From contig JAHQWH010000155.1 of assembly GCA_029856105.1 (NCBI GenBank), forward strand, positions 1 through 64,000: DNA of 64,000 nucleotides, read 5' to 3'. The translations under genes and the position numbers were made by a program. Source of the stretch: Promethearchaeia archaeon (GTDB lineage: Archaea > Asgardarchaeota > Lokiarchaeia > Sigyniarchaeales > SOKP01). The notes beneath the pieces are model-generated. The model worked only from the letters and a program-made list of their open reading frames with translations, was not told the origin of the DNA and searched no databases. Each line of letters starts with the position of its first letter. Position 1 is the first letter of the stretch. Below, one piece after another: positions 8,461 through 18,570 of the stretch.

Positions 8461-9507
8461 TTACCAACGCCAATAAATGTCTTCAGCGTGTCCTAACATC
8501 TTTTCAATACGAATCTTTTCTCCATTATCTAAAATTAAATCACCAGAATAAAAACCATGCATCAAAGATGAGTTAAGATAAATTAATCCAAAATTCATTT
8601 TTTCGCGATGTGATATGATAGGTTCCAAAACCATATTAAACCTATTATCGTTGCTCGTAAACTTCCAGGGCATTGTAGGATCTCTGTTTTTGTGATGAAA
8701 TATAACCTCATCAATTTTATGAGCTTTTCCATCGTAGAAAATGATGTTTTCCGTATGGGTTGCCCCTTCTTTACTACCGACTGAACCGAAACCATAGCCA
8801 ATGTTAAAAGCAACTGGTACTCCAGAGACAAGGCCGCAGCCAGAACCCCAGAGCCAATGCGTTTTATAAGGCCATATCCCGCGTCCCCAATCCATGAGGC
8901 CAAAAGATGTTTCAGGTTCAAAACCATATGATTTATCACCAATAGTAATAGAGCCTTCTGCAGGCATGTAGTTAATCTTATGGTTATAGTAAAACAACTT
9001 TGGGTCGTCATACCCAGTAACGACCACAGTATTATCCATTTTTTGGTCGTCATGGAGTGTAATTGAACCTTTTATCCCCTTATTTTGAAAGGAGGGGTCG
9101 TCAATAGTAAGAATTCGTTTATTGCCTTGTTTCGAGATAGTAGCGTTAAATTTTTTGGTTGGAAACTCAATCACGCTGTCTTCTAAAGAGTTTAAGGGAA
9201 GAACTTTAGATTTTGTAAAGAATTTAAACAAGCCTTTGCCATCTCTTTTAATGTTTTTAAAATCGAGCCATACATAACTCATTTGAGTCAAATACCCTAT
9301 ATCTCCTATAGTTAACTGAAATCCAAAGTCCTTGTTTAACACAGAAAAATGGTCCCATTCTTTTATTCTCGTCCAACCTTTACCTATTTTTTCCTTATTG
9401 TATTTTAATAAAGGTTTTCTTGCCCATCCGCGTTGAACAAGCGAACCATCGTCGTTAAATAGGTTTGAGGGTTCTATTATCTCATTTTGATTACCCATAT
9501 CTTTCAC
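8461..9507 (-). CDS. DUF2804 family protein
   Basis: This 348-residue protein shows the aromatic, glycine-rich signature of the DUF2804 family: GLMDWGRGIWPYKTHWLWGS (near residues 205-224), followed by GYGFG and a C-terminal half rich in beta strands that ends in DIYWRW. The family is predicted to have a lipocalin or AttH-like beta-barrel fold and has no established activity. No signal peptide or membrane segment is visible. The gene converges on the glycyl radical activase and is about 110 bases downstream of the class III aminotransferase on the same strand; the meaning of that pairing is unknown. Confidence 0.8.
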   Translation of the reverse strand: MKDMGNQNEIIEPSNLFNDDGSLVQRGWARKPLLKYNKEKIGKGWTRIKEWDHFSVLNKDFGFQLTIGDIGYLTQMSYVWLDFKNIKRDGKGLFKFFTKSKVLPLNSLEDSVIEFPTKKFNATISKQGNKRILTIDDPSFQNKGIKGSITLHDDQKMDNTVVVTGYDDPKLFYYNHKINYMPAEGSITIGDKSYGFEPETSFGLMDWGRGIWPYKTHWLWGSGCGLVSGVPVAFNIGYGFGSVGSKEGATHTENIIFYDGKAHKIDEVIFHHKNRDPTMPWKFTSNDNRFNMVLEPIISHREKMNFGLIYLNSSLMHGFYSGDLILDNGEKIRIEKMLGHAEDIYWRW

Positions 9508-9620
9508 TTTAAATTTGTTTAAGAATATTAATATTTCGAGTTTCGAGAAAATAAAGTTTTTTGTTTGTGTGTTTTGTTTGTTTTTCCTACTGCTAAAAAT
9601 TGTAAAAAAATTATGTAATA

Positions 9621-11018
9621 TTATTCTATTTGCTGACAGATACGGTCTATTTTTTCGATTGTTCCGTCTACAATTTCGTCAGAGTGGAGAATACACATGT
9701 AAAATCTACTTCCAGCTACGGAAATTATTTCTTGATCCACTAAAGCGGCACCCATATATTCCATAAACTTTTTCCTTAACGGGAGTTGCCCTACCTGGTC
9801 AGAAATGTCAAAACTTAAACCAAAAAGGCACGAAGTATGAAAGTGAACTGTACCACCAAGATTATATGAAAACCACGGTAATTCATATTTAGCGAAAACT
9901 TCATTTAGTCCATTTGCTAATCGGGCTCCTGCCTTTCCAGCCTTTTCCGTTGCACCCGTTTCCTCAACTAACTTCATTGCATGATAAGCAGCGGCACATG
10001 TTAAAGGATTTGCTGCTATTGTCCCTCCACTATAAGCTCTTTTGCCACCACCTACTCCTGCTGCACAAAAGCGCATTATCTCTTCCTTTCCACCAATCGC
10101 GGCTGCAGAAGGATATCCATGTCCTACAATTTTCCCAAAAACAGACAAATCAGGAGTATAACCGTAATATGCTTGACCCCCACCCATATGCAACCTAAAA
10201 GCGCACACAACTTCGTCTGAAATCAATAATGCTCCATTTTCATGGCACAATTCTTCTATTTCTTTATTGAAACCAGGTCTTACGGGATTGGCTCCTGACT
10301 CGCCCCCCATAGGTTCGATGATTACGGCAGCTACTTTGCGCTTCTCCTTAAACATCTTGCGCAATACATCAATGTCGTTGGGAGGGCAGGAATCCATCCA
10401 TTTATATATAGATTTTGGAATCCCATGTGATTCTAATAATTTTGTACCGGGCACATGCATGTCGTAAACCAATTGATCTGACCATCCGTGATAACTGCCA
10501 CCTATTTTAATAACCCATTTACGATTTGTAGCAACTCTGGCAATCCTTATAGCAAGCATATCAGCTTCTGTTCCTGTTTGGAGCCATCTTATAACTTCAC
10601 AAGATGGAAAATGTTTCTGAAGTTCTTCAGCAGCAAGATATTCGTATTCGTTAGTTATTCCATGACATGGTCCAATATCCCTAATAACTTCGATAACCTT
10701 TTCCGTCAAAACCGGATGATTATGACCAAGGATAATTGGTCCTCCGTCCATTAAATAGTCAGTTAGAACGATATCATCAACAGTCTCCATGTAACAGTCA
10801 AAAACGCGCTTACTAGCTAAGGGAAAGGGATAATTAAAAGCGAGATTATGTTCAACCCCTCCGGGTATGATTTTCCTAGCTCTTTCAAAAGCCTCTTTAG
10901 ATTTCTTGTGATTTTTTTCGTATCTCTCAACGATTCCCTTCAATTCATCGGGTTTAAATTTGCTAATAGGCAAATCAACAATATTTTTAATTTTAGCTAT
11001 TTTTTCCTCATATTCCAT
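9621..11018 (-). CDS. Class III PLP-dependent aminotransferase (glutamate-1-semialdehyde aminomutase-like)
   Basis: This 465-residue protein has the class III fold: a substrate loop near residue 53 (PGGVEHN), GTEADMLAIR at about 149-158, the PLP-contacting ISDEVVCAFR (D268) and the Schiff-base lysine in FGKIVGHGYP (K296). The arrangement resembles glutamate-1-semialdehyde aminomutase and related amino-sugar or beta-amino-acid aminotransferases. It is not clearly HemL: the active-site motif GHGYP departs from the usual GGG-P, and no haem genes are near. It is divergent from the FGGY kinase gene, so a role in breakdown of an amino-substituted carbon source is possible but speculative. Confidence 0.85.
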   Translation of the reverse strand: MEYEEKIAKIKNIVDLPISKFKPDELKGIVERYEKNHKKSKEAFERARKIIPGGVEHNLAFNYPFPLASKRVFDCYMETVDDIVLTDYLMDGGPIILGHNHPVLTEKVIEVIRDIGPCHGITNEYEYLAAEELQKHFPSCEVIRWLQTGTEADMLAIRIARVATNRKWVIKIGGSYHGWSDQLVYDMHVPGTKLLESHGIPKSIYKWMDSCPPNDIDVLRKMFKEKRKVAAVIIEPMGGESGANPVRPGFNKEIEELCHENGALLISDEVVCAFRLHMGGGQAYYGYTPDLSVFGKIVGHGYPSAAAIGGKEEIMRFCAAGVGGGKRAYSGGTIAANPLTCAAAYHAMKLVEETGATEKAGKAGARLANGLNEVFAKYELPWFSYNLGGTVHFHTSCLFGLSFDISDQVGQLPLRKKFMEYMGAALVDQEIISVAGSRFYMCILHSDEIVDGTIEKIDRICQQIE

Positions 11019-11141
11019 AAAAGATCCCCAATAAAATTCTTTAAATTATTAACTGGTATAGTCAATTAAAAAGACTTAATTTAGAAAGGAAAGCCTTCCA
11101 TAAAAAAATCTTTATTTACTTTAAAAACATTTATATTTAAT

Positions 11142-12767
11142 ATGTCAGACTCAGAAAAAAAATACATACTTGCAATTGATCATGGTACAGGTGGACCTAA
11201 GACGGCCATAGTATCAACCCATGGAGAAGTAATTGATTGGGCATTTCAAGAAGTTCCCTTACACGTAGAAAAGGGAGGTGGAGTTGAGCAAGATCCAAAC
11301 GATTGGTGGAATGCCATTCTTAAGACAGCTAAACAAGTGATTGATAACGGAAAAGTCTCAGCTAATGACATAGTGGGTGTTTGTAATTCGAGTCAATGGA
11401 GTGGTACTGTGGCTCTAGATAAAGATGGAGATCATTTAATGAATTCTATAATATGGATGGACACTCGAGGCGCACCTTATATGAAGAAATTCCATAAAAG
11501 TTTAATCCAAGTAAGTGGATATTCTGTCCTTAAAATGAGAAAATTAGTTAAGGTTACAGGTGGAGGCGCAAGTTTATCCGGAAAGGATCCTCTTGCCCAT
11601 ATTTTATGGATAAAAGATTGCCGTCCAGAAATTTACGATAAAACTTTTATGTTTTTGGAACCCCACGATTATGTAAATTTAAAATTTACGGGCAAATTTG
11701 CTGCCTCTTACGCTTCCATTCACATGCATTTTTTAACAGACATTCGAGATATCAACGATATCAAGTATTACAATAAATTAATGAAAATGGTTAAAGTCGA
11801 CCCAAATAAATTCCCTACAGATTTAAGATGGTCTACAGAAGTTTTGGGACCAATTAGAGACGAAATTGCTGACGAACTTGGTTTAAAAAAAGGTATTAAA
11901 ATGATCATGGGCGCGCCAGATCTACAAACAGCAACTATTGGATCAGGAGCGGTTAGAGATTACGAAGGACACATTTACATAGGAACGTCTGACTGGTTGT
12001 TATGTCATGTACCATATAAAAAAACAGATATCTTTCATAATATGGCTAGCTTCCCATCAGCAATAAAAGGGCGGTATTTTGTAGCAAACGAACAAGAAAT
12101 AGCGGGTGGAGCTTTATCGTTTCTAAGAGATAAAATTCTATATCATAAGGATGAACTATTAAGAGAGGAACAAGTTCCAGATGTTTATAAAATATTCGAT
12201 CGAATTGTAGAAAAAGTTCCAGCAGGTTCTAATAATTTAATTTTTACGCCGTGGCTTATCGGAGAAAGAGCTCCCGTTGACGACCATGCCGTTCGTGGTG
12301 GGTTTTACAACTTATCGTTAGAGATGTCCCGAGAACATCTAATAAGAGCAATCTTTGAGGGTGTTGCTTATAACGTAAAGTGGCTTCTTCAATATGTTGA
12401 AAAATTCATCCAAAAATGGAAAATGAAAGAAAATCCGGGAATGACGAAAAAAGACGTTGTAATGCCCGAGCTTAACATAATTGGCGGTGGCGCGACTAGT
12501 AATATTTGGTGTCAGATTTTTGCCGATGTTCTTAATAGGACAATTAAACAAGTTAAAGACCCAATACAAGCAAATGCTCGTGGAGCCGCATTTATCGCGT
12601 CAGTTGGGTTGGGGTACCTTATTTGGGACCAAATCCCCGGACTAATCCAATATTCAAATGTCTTCAAACCAAATCCAGAGAACAGAGCTATATACGACAA
12701 GCTTTTTAGCGAATACACCAATATATATAAAATTATGAAAAAAACATATAAACGCTTAAACGAGTAA
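11142..12767 (+). CDS. FGGY-family carbohydrate kinase (xylulokinase-like)
   Basis: The 541-residue protein contains the FGGY kinase landmarks: the N-terminal phosphate-binding DHGTGGPKTAIV (near residues 13-24), IWMDTRGAP, the second-domain GTSDWLL region, GERAPVDDHAVRG with the likely catalytic Asp (near 380) and the C-terminal adenosine motif IIGGGATSNIW (about 446-456). The family phosphorylates sugars or polyols such as xylulose, glycerol or ribulose with ATP; the substrate is not set by the sequence. A promoter-like CTTTAAAAACA lies about 20 bases before the ATG, so the mRNA may be leaderless. It is divergent from the aminotransferase and converges on the acyl-CoA synthetase. Confidence 0.87.
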   Translation: MSDSEKKYILAIDHGTGGPKTAIVSTHGEVIDWAFQEVPLHVEKGGGVEQDPNDWWNAILKTAKQVIDNGKVSANDIVGVCNSSQWSGTVALDKDGDHLMNSIIWMDTRGAPYMKKFHKSLIQVSGYSVLKMRKLVKVTGGGASLSGKDPLAHILWIKDCRPEIYDKTFMFLEPHDYVNLKFTGKFAASYASIHMHFLTDIRDINDIKYYNKLMKMVKVDPNKFPTDLRWSTEVLGPIRDEIADELGLKKGIKMIMGAPDLQTATIGSGAVRDYEGHIYIGTSDWLLCHVPYKKTDIFHNMASFPSAIKGRYFVANEQEIAGGALSFLRDKILYHKDELLREEQVPDVYKIFDRIVEKVPAGSNNLIFTPWLIGERAPVDDHAVRGGFYNLSLEMSREHLIRAIFEGVAYNVKWLLQYVEKFIQKWKMKENPGMTKKDVVMPELNIIGGGATSNIWCQIFADVLNRTIKQVKDPIQANARGAAFIASVGLGYLIWDQIPGLIQYSNVFKPNPENRAIYDKLFSEYTNIYKIMKKTYKRLNE

Positions 12768-12789
12768 AATTAAAAAAATAATAAAAAAA

Positions 12790-14646
12790 TTAACCTTTTA
12801 TTTCTTTTCCGCTTTCCATTTTTGTTATATCTTTTTCTTGGAGTTCTCTTCTCTGTACTTTTCCTGTTATTGACACGGGAAGTTTTCGAGCGACCTCAAT
12901 TAGTCTTGGGCTCTTCCATTTCGCCATATTTTCCAAGCACCATTTCTTAATATCTTCAACTTCGATATTCTTTCCAACTTTGAACCCTTTCTTTAATACG
13001 ACCCATGCTTTCACCTTTTCACCAGAGCTTTCATCTGGCAATCCCGCTACAGCGACTTGATCTATCGCAGGATGGTGTCCCATTAAATCCTCGACTTCTT
13101 TTGGATATACAGAATGGCCAGAAACTTTAATTAGCGACTTCTTCCTATCTCTTATTTCACAGAAACCGTGCTCGTCCATAAATCCAATATCTCCCGTAAG
13201 TAGCCAGCGTTTTCCACCCCACATTTTAAGGTTATCTTCCTGTTCCTTTTGTTTTCCCAAATAACCCAGCATGACTTGAGGTCCTGCAACACAGATTTCA
13301 CCCGTATGTTCTACGCCAAAATTATTTCTTTCAAGAGTTCCATCGCAAATTGGTCCAGCTTCAAAATTATCGGAATCGAAAATAGCCCAATCGGTACCCG
13401 GGAGGGGTAATCCTAACTTTCCAGATTTATTTGGGCCCCAAAATGGTGCTACACTTACTACAGGAGATGTTTCGGTTAACCCATAACCAACTCGTATCGG
13501 GCAGAAGATTTCTTCGAAGGAAATGCGAATATTATCGTGTAGAGGTCCCGCTCCTTGCGTAGCATATTTTAGTTTTTTCGTAAAATCGTACTTCTTGTTA
13601 TACTCCTCAACGCCCATTTCATTTACATAATCAGTCAATCTCTTAAATAGCATTTCAACGCCAGTATACATAATACCTTGAGGGGCATCTAGTTTATTTA
13701 TTGCCTCGGATAAAACATCGTCTGAAGGGGGCTTTGGAAATAGAAGCATTTGCATTCCTAAAGATAAAGCGCCCGACATAACACATGTTAACCCAAAGCT
13801 ATGAAAGAAAGGTATACTGCCAATTGTTACCATACCTGGTTGGAGATTTGTCCACGGTTTAATCATATATAAGTTTGAGATGAGGTTAGCATGACTAAGC
13901 ATAGCAACTTTAGGTAACCCCGTTGTTCCACCAGTCATAAGATATACTGCGGGATCGGTCCATGGGTCTATATCTACGGTAAAATCTTTTGGTTCGGTTT
14001 CTTCGATTATTTGTTTCATCCAATAAATCTTATAATCTTCTGTTTCACTAGGAATTTTATCTTTTGCACTTGGAATTCCAAGTTGTTGTACAGTTTCCTC
14101 GTCAGCAGTGAAAAAATCGGTAAAATTCGAAGGTATTAAATACTTAACGCTAGTCTTTGGAAGGATAGTAGCAGGTCCAGCGATATATAACATATCCATT
14201 AGTACTAAAACTTTCGCCTTCGTCATAGTTAGAGCATGTAATAACTCCATAGGTTTATAAGTAGGATTGATTCCTTGTACAATTGCACCAATATATTGAC
14301 AACCCATATAGGCAACAACAAAATTTATGGAATTAGGAAGATCAATTGCTACGACATCTCCTTTTCTGATACCTAACGTATGGTAAAGGAACGTACCAAA
14401 TTTTTTTCCGTATTCGAATAATTTTCTTAGTTTAACTTTTTCCATGTAGGAACCATAAGCAAATACACAAATATCATTATCCCATATTCCAAAATCATCA
14501 GCAGACTTAATAAATCCCTTCCACAGCGGGGTTATATCAATACCATCCACGTCTTTAAGTTGTTTTGGAACGCCTTCAGGCCAATAATCCCCGAACCATA
14601 CTTTATTTTCGTCGACTAAAAATTCTTTATCATTTAAACTTGTCAT
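12790..14646 (-). CDS. AMP-forming acyl-CoA synthetase (ANL superfamily)
   Basis: The protein has the adenylation motifs in order: TGGTTGLPKVAMLSHAN (near residue 255), YGLTETSP (near 415), GDIGFMDEHG (near 515), the hinge DRKKSLIKVSG and the C-terminal catalytic lysine in SITGKVQRRE (near 605). This is the layout of medium/long-chain acyl-CoA synthetases that activate carboxylic acids with ATP and CoA. The ORF track starts at a GTG three codons upstream (14655); the ATG giving MTSLNDKE is the more likely start. With thiolase, MaoC hydratase and methylmalonyl-CoA mutase elsewhere in the window it fits acyl-CoA metabolism, but the chain length is unknown. Confidence 0.92.
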   Translation of the reverse strand: MTSLNDKEFLVDENKVWFGDYWPEGVPKQLKDVDGIDITPLWKGFIKSADDFGIWDNDICVFAYGSYMEKVKLRKLFEYGKKFGTFLYHTLGIRKGDVVAIDLPNSINFVVAYMGCQYIGAIVQGINPTYKPMELLHALTMTKAKVLVLMDMLYIAGPATILPKTSVKYLIPSNFTDFFTADEETVQQLGIPSAKDKIPSETEDYKIYWMKQIIEETEPKDFTVDIDPWTDPAVYLMTGGTTGLPKVAMLSHANLISNLYMIKPWTNLQPGMVTIGSIPFFHSFGLTCVMSGALSLGMQMLLFPKPPSDDVLSEAINKLDAPQGIMYTGVEMLFKRLTDYVNEMGVEEYNKKYDFTKKLKYATQGAGPLHDNIRISFEEIFCPIRVGYGLTETSPVVSVAPFWGPNKSGKLGLPLPGTDWAIFDSDNFEAGPICDGTLERNNFGVEHTGEICVAGPQVMLGYLGKQKEQEDNLKMWGGKRWLLTGDIGFMDEHGFCEIRDRKKSLIKVSGHSVYPKEVEDLMGHHPAIDQVAVAGLPDESSGEKVKAWVVLKKGFKVGKNIEVEDIKKWCLENMAKWKSPRLIEVARKLPVSITGKVQRRELQEKDITKMESGKEIKG

Positions 14647-14793
14647 TTTATCCACTAATCTTTCAGTATCATATTTTATATTTAGATAATAGAAATTTTT
14701 CTATTATTATAATATCTTTGATATACTATTATATAATAATTTAACTTGATTTGGTTTAAGTTTCAATTTATTAATTGACAATTTTGAACATTT

Positions 14794-15651
14794 ATGGGAT
14801 TTAAAGAAAACTTTAAGGAAAAGTTAAGAGAAATACTGAGCGACGAAGAATTATCCGTACTTCCGCGGGGTTTCCAAACTATAGGTAGAGTAATAATAAT
14901 AAGATTAAATCCCGTATTGCTGGAGAAAAAAATCCTTATTGCAAAAAAGTATATGGAACTTTTACCGAGTACTAGATCCGTTTATTTAAACACGGGCAGA
15001 ATTAAAGGAAAATATAGAACGCCAGAAAATATTATATTTTTAGTGGGAGAAGATAATCCAATTGTGGAACATAAAGAACACGGAGTTATCTATAGATTCG
15101 ATTTTACTAAGATAATGTTTAGTATGGGAAATCTGAACGAAAGAAAATTTTTAGCAACATTAGTGAAAGAAAATGAAGTAATTGTTGACATGTTCGCGGG
15201 TATTGGATACTTTTCTTTGCCAATCGCGAAACATTCGAAGCCAAAAATAATATATAGTATAGAACTCAACCTTGAATCCTTTAAATTTTTAACTGAAAAT
15301 ATCAAAATTAATCATCTCGATGATATTATTGTCCCCATTAATGGCGATAGTAAGAAGGAAGTTATTAAATTGAGTAAATCTGGAGTGAGAGCTGACCGAG
15401 TGATTATGGGTGTTTTTCCAGCTCCAAAAGACTTTATTAAAGAGGCTTTAACTTTAACAAAGGAGATTGGAACAACCTTTCATTATGAAGGTGTCACTAC
15501 GAAAGAAAATTTCCTAAGTTTGTTCAATGAATTTAAAGAAATTGCGGAAACAAGTAATTATAAATGCAAGTTATTATCAAAAAGATTAGTAAAAAGTTAT
15601 GGTCCACATTTATACCATGTCGTTATCGATATCTTAGTAAATAAAGATTGA
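14794..15651 (+). CDS. Trm5/TYW2-family tRNA position-37 modification enzyme, probably Taw2
   Basis: The 285-residue protein has the Rossmann SAM-binding motif DMFAGIGYFSLPIAKH (near residues 132-147) preceded by the beta-rich region typical of the Trm5/TYW2 family. The motif after strand four reads MGVFPAPKDF. True Trm5 m1G37 methyltransferases have an NLP motif there, so this looks closer to TYW2/Taw2, which transfers the 3-amino-3-carboxypropyl group of SAM to the wyosine precursor at G37 of tRNA-Phe. That choice rests on one motif and the lack of a Trm5 N-terminal domain. It is divergent from the acyl-CoA synthetase across 147 bases of AT-rich promoter DNA. Confidence 0.85.
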   Translation: MGFKENFKEKLREILSDEELSVLPRGFQTIGRVIIIRLNPVLLEKKILIAKKYMELLPSTRSVYLNTGRIKGKYRTPENIIFLVGEDNPIVEHKEHGVIYRFDFTKIMFSMGNLNERKFLATLVKENEVIVDMFAGIGYFSLPIAKHSKPKIIYSIELNLESFKFLTENIKINHLDDIIVPINGDSKKEVIKLSKSGVRADRVIMGVFPAPKDFIKEALTLTKEIGTTFHYEGVTTKENFLSLFNEFKEIAETSNYKCKLLSKRLVKSYGPHLYHVVIDILVNKD

Positions 15652-15657
15652 GACGCT

Positions 15658-17112
15658 TTATTCGTTTCTTCCTTCTTGATCTGTTATCAAGAGCGCTCTC
15701 TTTTTCATAGTTTCATTTATTTCTTTATAATCTTTTTCAGCCGTAAAGAAAAGTGGAACCCAAAAGCAAATAGAAATTAGTCCAAAAATTAGCGTGGACC
15801 AAAAAATCGTAGCAGAAAAACTACCTGTCATAGTAACCACGAAACCACCAATAACGGCGCCTGATGCGCGCCCTATAGTATCAATAAAGGAGCCCACCGC
15901 AATCATGGTACCTCGATTTTCGGGGAAATTTACATCAATAAGAGAACTATACCAGTTAGGACCAATACCCATTGTAAAAGCAAGCCCAAGACCTATAAAC
16001 ACGCAATAAATTAACCATAAAACCCAAAATGCGATGTCGTTGAGGATTAGAGCGCCAAAAAAGAAAGTTGAGCTTGTTACATTAGGCGACATAGCAAATG
16101 CGAATAGGAGAAATGGTAGAGTTAAAATTGAACAAATTACTGCCACCTTCACCCTACCAGAAAGATCTCCATTTTGAACTTTTTTATCTCCCCAATGTGC
16201 AAGTCCAAATTGACCTATAATTAATCCTAACAACACCGCAAACAATAATAATATAATAACTTTGATATCAACGACATTTACACCGATTTCAAGTTGAATA
16301 TAAGGAAATATATAAGCTACTAATAGTCCGGAAGCAATAACATCGAAAAAATTAAACATTAAAAAGAAGTTTGACTTTCTTTTAAAAACAAACTTTAAAT
16401 CTGAAAATTTAATTTTATATGAATAGCGCATGTCTTCGTCTGTTAAAACATTTTCTAAAGATTTCTCTTTTGCCGCTCTTTTAGGTTCTACGGTAATAAA
16501 AGAATTCAAAATAGTAAAAACAAGCGCAATAATTCCCAGGAAAAAGTACGGTAACCGCCATGTGTATAAAAAATCGGGATAATTTATTGTAATATAATTA
16601 ATCTTCTCAGGAATGGTTAACAAATTAATTGCTTCATAGTCAATCGCGTTAAACGCTAAAGCAATTGCTCCAGCAACGAGACTTCCAATAGATGATATTA
16701 AACCCCAGAAGGCGAAAGACTTTGAACGAGAATCTGATGAGATTATATCAGCTAAATAAGAAATTACAAGTGGAGTTGTTACGCTTACAGCAATAGCAGC
16801 AATAATTCTAGCAAGGATTAATTGCCAAAACTCTTCTACAAATATGTGTAATATCGCTGTTATTGACCATAAACACCCAGCAAAAATTAAAATCTTTTTT
16901 CTTTGTATCAAATCGGTCAAATAACCAAACATTAGTACCGAAACGCCATTAACGATCGTATAGACGCTAATGATAATCCCTATACTATCAAAATATATAC
17001 CTAAATCTGCAGCAATTAAAACTTCATTAGGAAGGAATAAAGCACTGTCCATCAAAATGATTAAGATTAAAGATAAAAAGAAAAATAACGAAATTATCTC
17101 CCGTTTCTTCAT
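15658..17112 (-). CDS. MFS transporter
   Basis: This is a 484-residue protein with about 12 membrane segments. The motif-A-like loop GYLTDLIQRKKILI lies between helices two and three (near residues 63-76), and a long central cytoplasmic loop (about 210-240, with KRAAKEKSLENV) separates the two six-helix halves. The sequence resembles spinster/drug- or sugar-exporter type MFS members, but nothing visible fixes the substrate. The short C-terminal tail is charged. It converges on the Taw2-like gene with only 6 bases between stop codons. Confidence 0.82.
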   Translation of the reverse strand: MKKREIISLFFFLSLILIILMDSALFLPNEVLIAADLGIYFDSIGIIISVYTIVNGVSVLMFGYLTDLIQRKKILIFAGCLWSITAILHIFVEEFWQLILARIIAAIAVSVTTPLVISYLADIISSDSRSKSFAFWGLISSIGSLVAGAIALAFNAIDYEAINLLTIPEKINYITINYPDFLYTWRLPYFFLGIIALVFTILNSFITVEPKRAAKEKSLENVLTDEDMRYSYKIKFSDLKFVFKRKSNFFLMFNFFDVIASGLLVAYIFPYIQLEIGVNVVDIKVIILLLFAVLLGLIIGQFGLAHWGDKKVQNGDLSGRVKVAVICSILTLPFLLFAFAMSPNVTSSTFFFGALILNDIAFWVLWLIYCVFIGLGLAFTMGIGPNWYSSLIDVNFPENRGTMIAVGSFIDTIGRASGAVIGGFVVTMTGSFSATIFWSTLIFGLISICFWVPLFFTAEKDYKEINETMKKRALLITDQEGRNE

Positions 17113-17282
17113 ATTTAGCTCACATGTATTAAAATTATAAATTTAAATTTAATTCGTCGCAATCTTATAATAAGCTTTTCTTTTTTCTAAAGCGATATTT
17201 TTAAATTCACATCGATCAAAACTAATAATTACAGTATTTTTTTTTAGATTTTTATAATATAGATCGAAAAAAATGATTGAAA

Positions 17283-18374
17283 ATGTCTGAAGAAAAAATT
17301 GAAGTAGAACCAAAAAGAAAGGAACATTTACATAAGCGATATGAGTGGTTAGATCAGTTTCGAGGTTTAATAATAATTTTTCTCATTATTTCAGTAATCA
17401 CATGGCCGTTATCAGGTGATTTTGTAGGTTATATTACTCCAATAGGGCCTCCTCTCTTAAATCATGGATTTCAATATTACAAAGGATATCCCGCGATAAT
17501 CACAATTATAGATATTGGACAGCAAATTTTTATGTTTATACTAGGATATGTTGGCTTTATCGCATTTACCAGTAGAAGAGAGAAGAAAGGCGTTGGCGCT
17601 GCATGGAAGCATGGTCTGATAAGGGTTGCAGTTCTATATGCTTTGGCCTTTTTAGATGATGGATTAATAGGAGGTCTACTTTTTGGTGATGGTATCCCAT
17701 GGGATGAAGTATTATGGTATGGCACTTTAGCAAATTTAGCGATAGGAAGTTTTGCTGCTTATCTGTTTACATATTTAATTCCTAAGAACGCAGATAAAAG
17801 ATTATTTGTATGCATTGGAATAATGATTGTTCACGCAATACTATATGCAACTCCTATATTCGAGCATAAGGGACTTGGTGGAACCGGTACTCTTACTTTT
17901 CCTTTTAATGCGTTGAATCATGCAGCTATTGCTATTGCTGGGACTTGTTTCTCTCAATGGTATAAAATGGATTCTAGTGATCCTGATGTTGGGTTTAAAA
18001 AGAGAATATTGCCAGTAGCAACGATTTTTATAATTATATTCTATTGCTTGGATTGGATACAACCCGCAGAACACCATGACGCTACAACTTCCCTTGCTTT
18101 TCTCGCAATCGCAGCTTCTGGTTTTTTAATTGCAGTATTTTATGGGTTTGAGAAAATGAATTTTAAAGTACCGGTACTTTCCGAAATGGGAAAAAATATG
18201 CTACTTTTGTTTATTATAGCATTTGTTTTTGATGTATATGTCGGTCTTCTAGATAGAGATTTTCTTATAGCAAACCCTATACTCACTATGATTCTGGTTG
18301 GCGTTTTACCAATTGTTATAGAAGCAGGAATCGCAATGTTACTAGCAAGAAAAAACATTGTTGTAAAAATCTAA
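17283..18374 (+). CDS. Multi-pass membrane protein, HGSNAT/DUF1624-like acyltransferase family
   Basis: The protein has about ten hydrophobic segments after a short charged N-terminus. The opening RYEWLDQFRGLIIIFLI is the signature of membrane acetyltransferase-like proteins related to heparan-alpha-glucosaminide N-acetyltransferase and acyltransferase-3 families, where an R/D-x-x-RG motif opens the first helix. Such enzymes acylate sugars or lipids at the membrane. The ORF track starts at TTG 17277; the ATG two codons later (17283) is preferred. It is divergent from the MFS gene, sharing an AT-rich promoter region. The acyl acceptor is unknown, and a transport role cannot be excluded. Confidence 0.65.
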   Translation: MSEEKIEVEPKRKEHLHKRYEWLDQFRGLIIIFLIISVITWPLSGDFVGYITPIGPPLLNHGFQYYKGYPAIITIIDIGQQIFMFILGYVGFIAFTSRREKKGVGAAWKHGLIRVAVLYALAFLDDGLIGGLLFGDGIPWDEVLWYGTLANLAIGSFAAYLFTYLIPKNADKRLFVCIGIMIVHAILYATPIFEHKGLGGTGTLTFPFNALNHAAIAIAGTCFSQWYKMDSSDPDVGFKKRILPVATIFIIIFYCLDWIQPAEHHDATTSLAFLAIAASGFLIAVFYGFEKMNFKVPVLSEMGKNMLLLFIIAFVFDVYVGLLDRDFLIANPILTMILVGVLPIVIEAGIAMLLARKNIVVKI

Positions 18375-18570
18375 TCTTTATTTAACTTTTTTTCTTTTAT
18401 TTTTTGAACAAATTAAACATTTTACATTTTTATAAAATGGAAATATTACTTGGTTTTATTATTCTCTTTAAGTGAGTAAAAAAATAATAATTATACTGTA
18501 AAATATATAAAAGTATAAATTTATTATATTTTTGAATAAAATTTAAAATTACTATAAAGAAGTATTTTTT

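Noticed and set aside
8595-9053. 152-residue minus-strand frame inside the DUF2804 gene
   Set aside because: It overlaps the DUF2804 frame in another phase and its sequence is a low-complexity shadow.
9515-9766. Plus-strand 83-residue frame in the DUF2804/aminotransferase gap
   Set aside because: It is mostly low-complexity hydrophobic sequence and overlaps the end of the aminotransferase gene.
10267-11069. Plus-strand frames inside the aminotransferase gene
   Set aside because: They are shadows of the minus-strand aminotransferase; no protein-like motifs.
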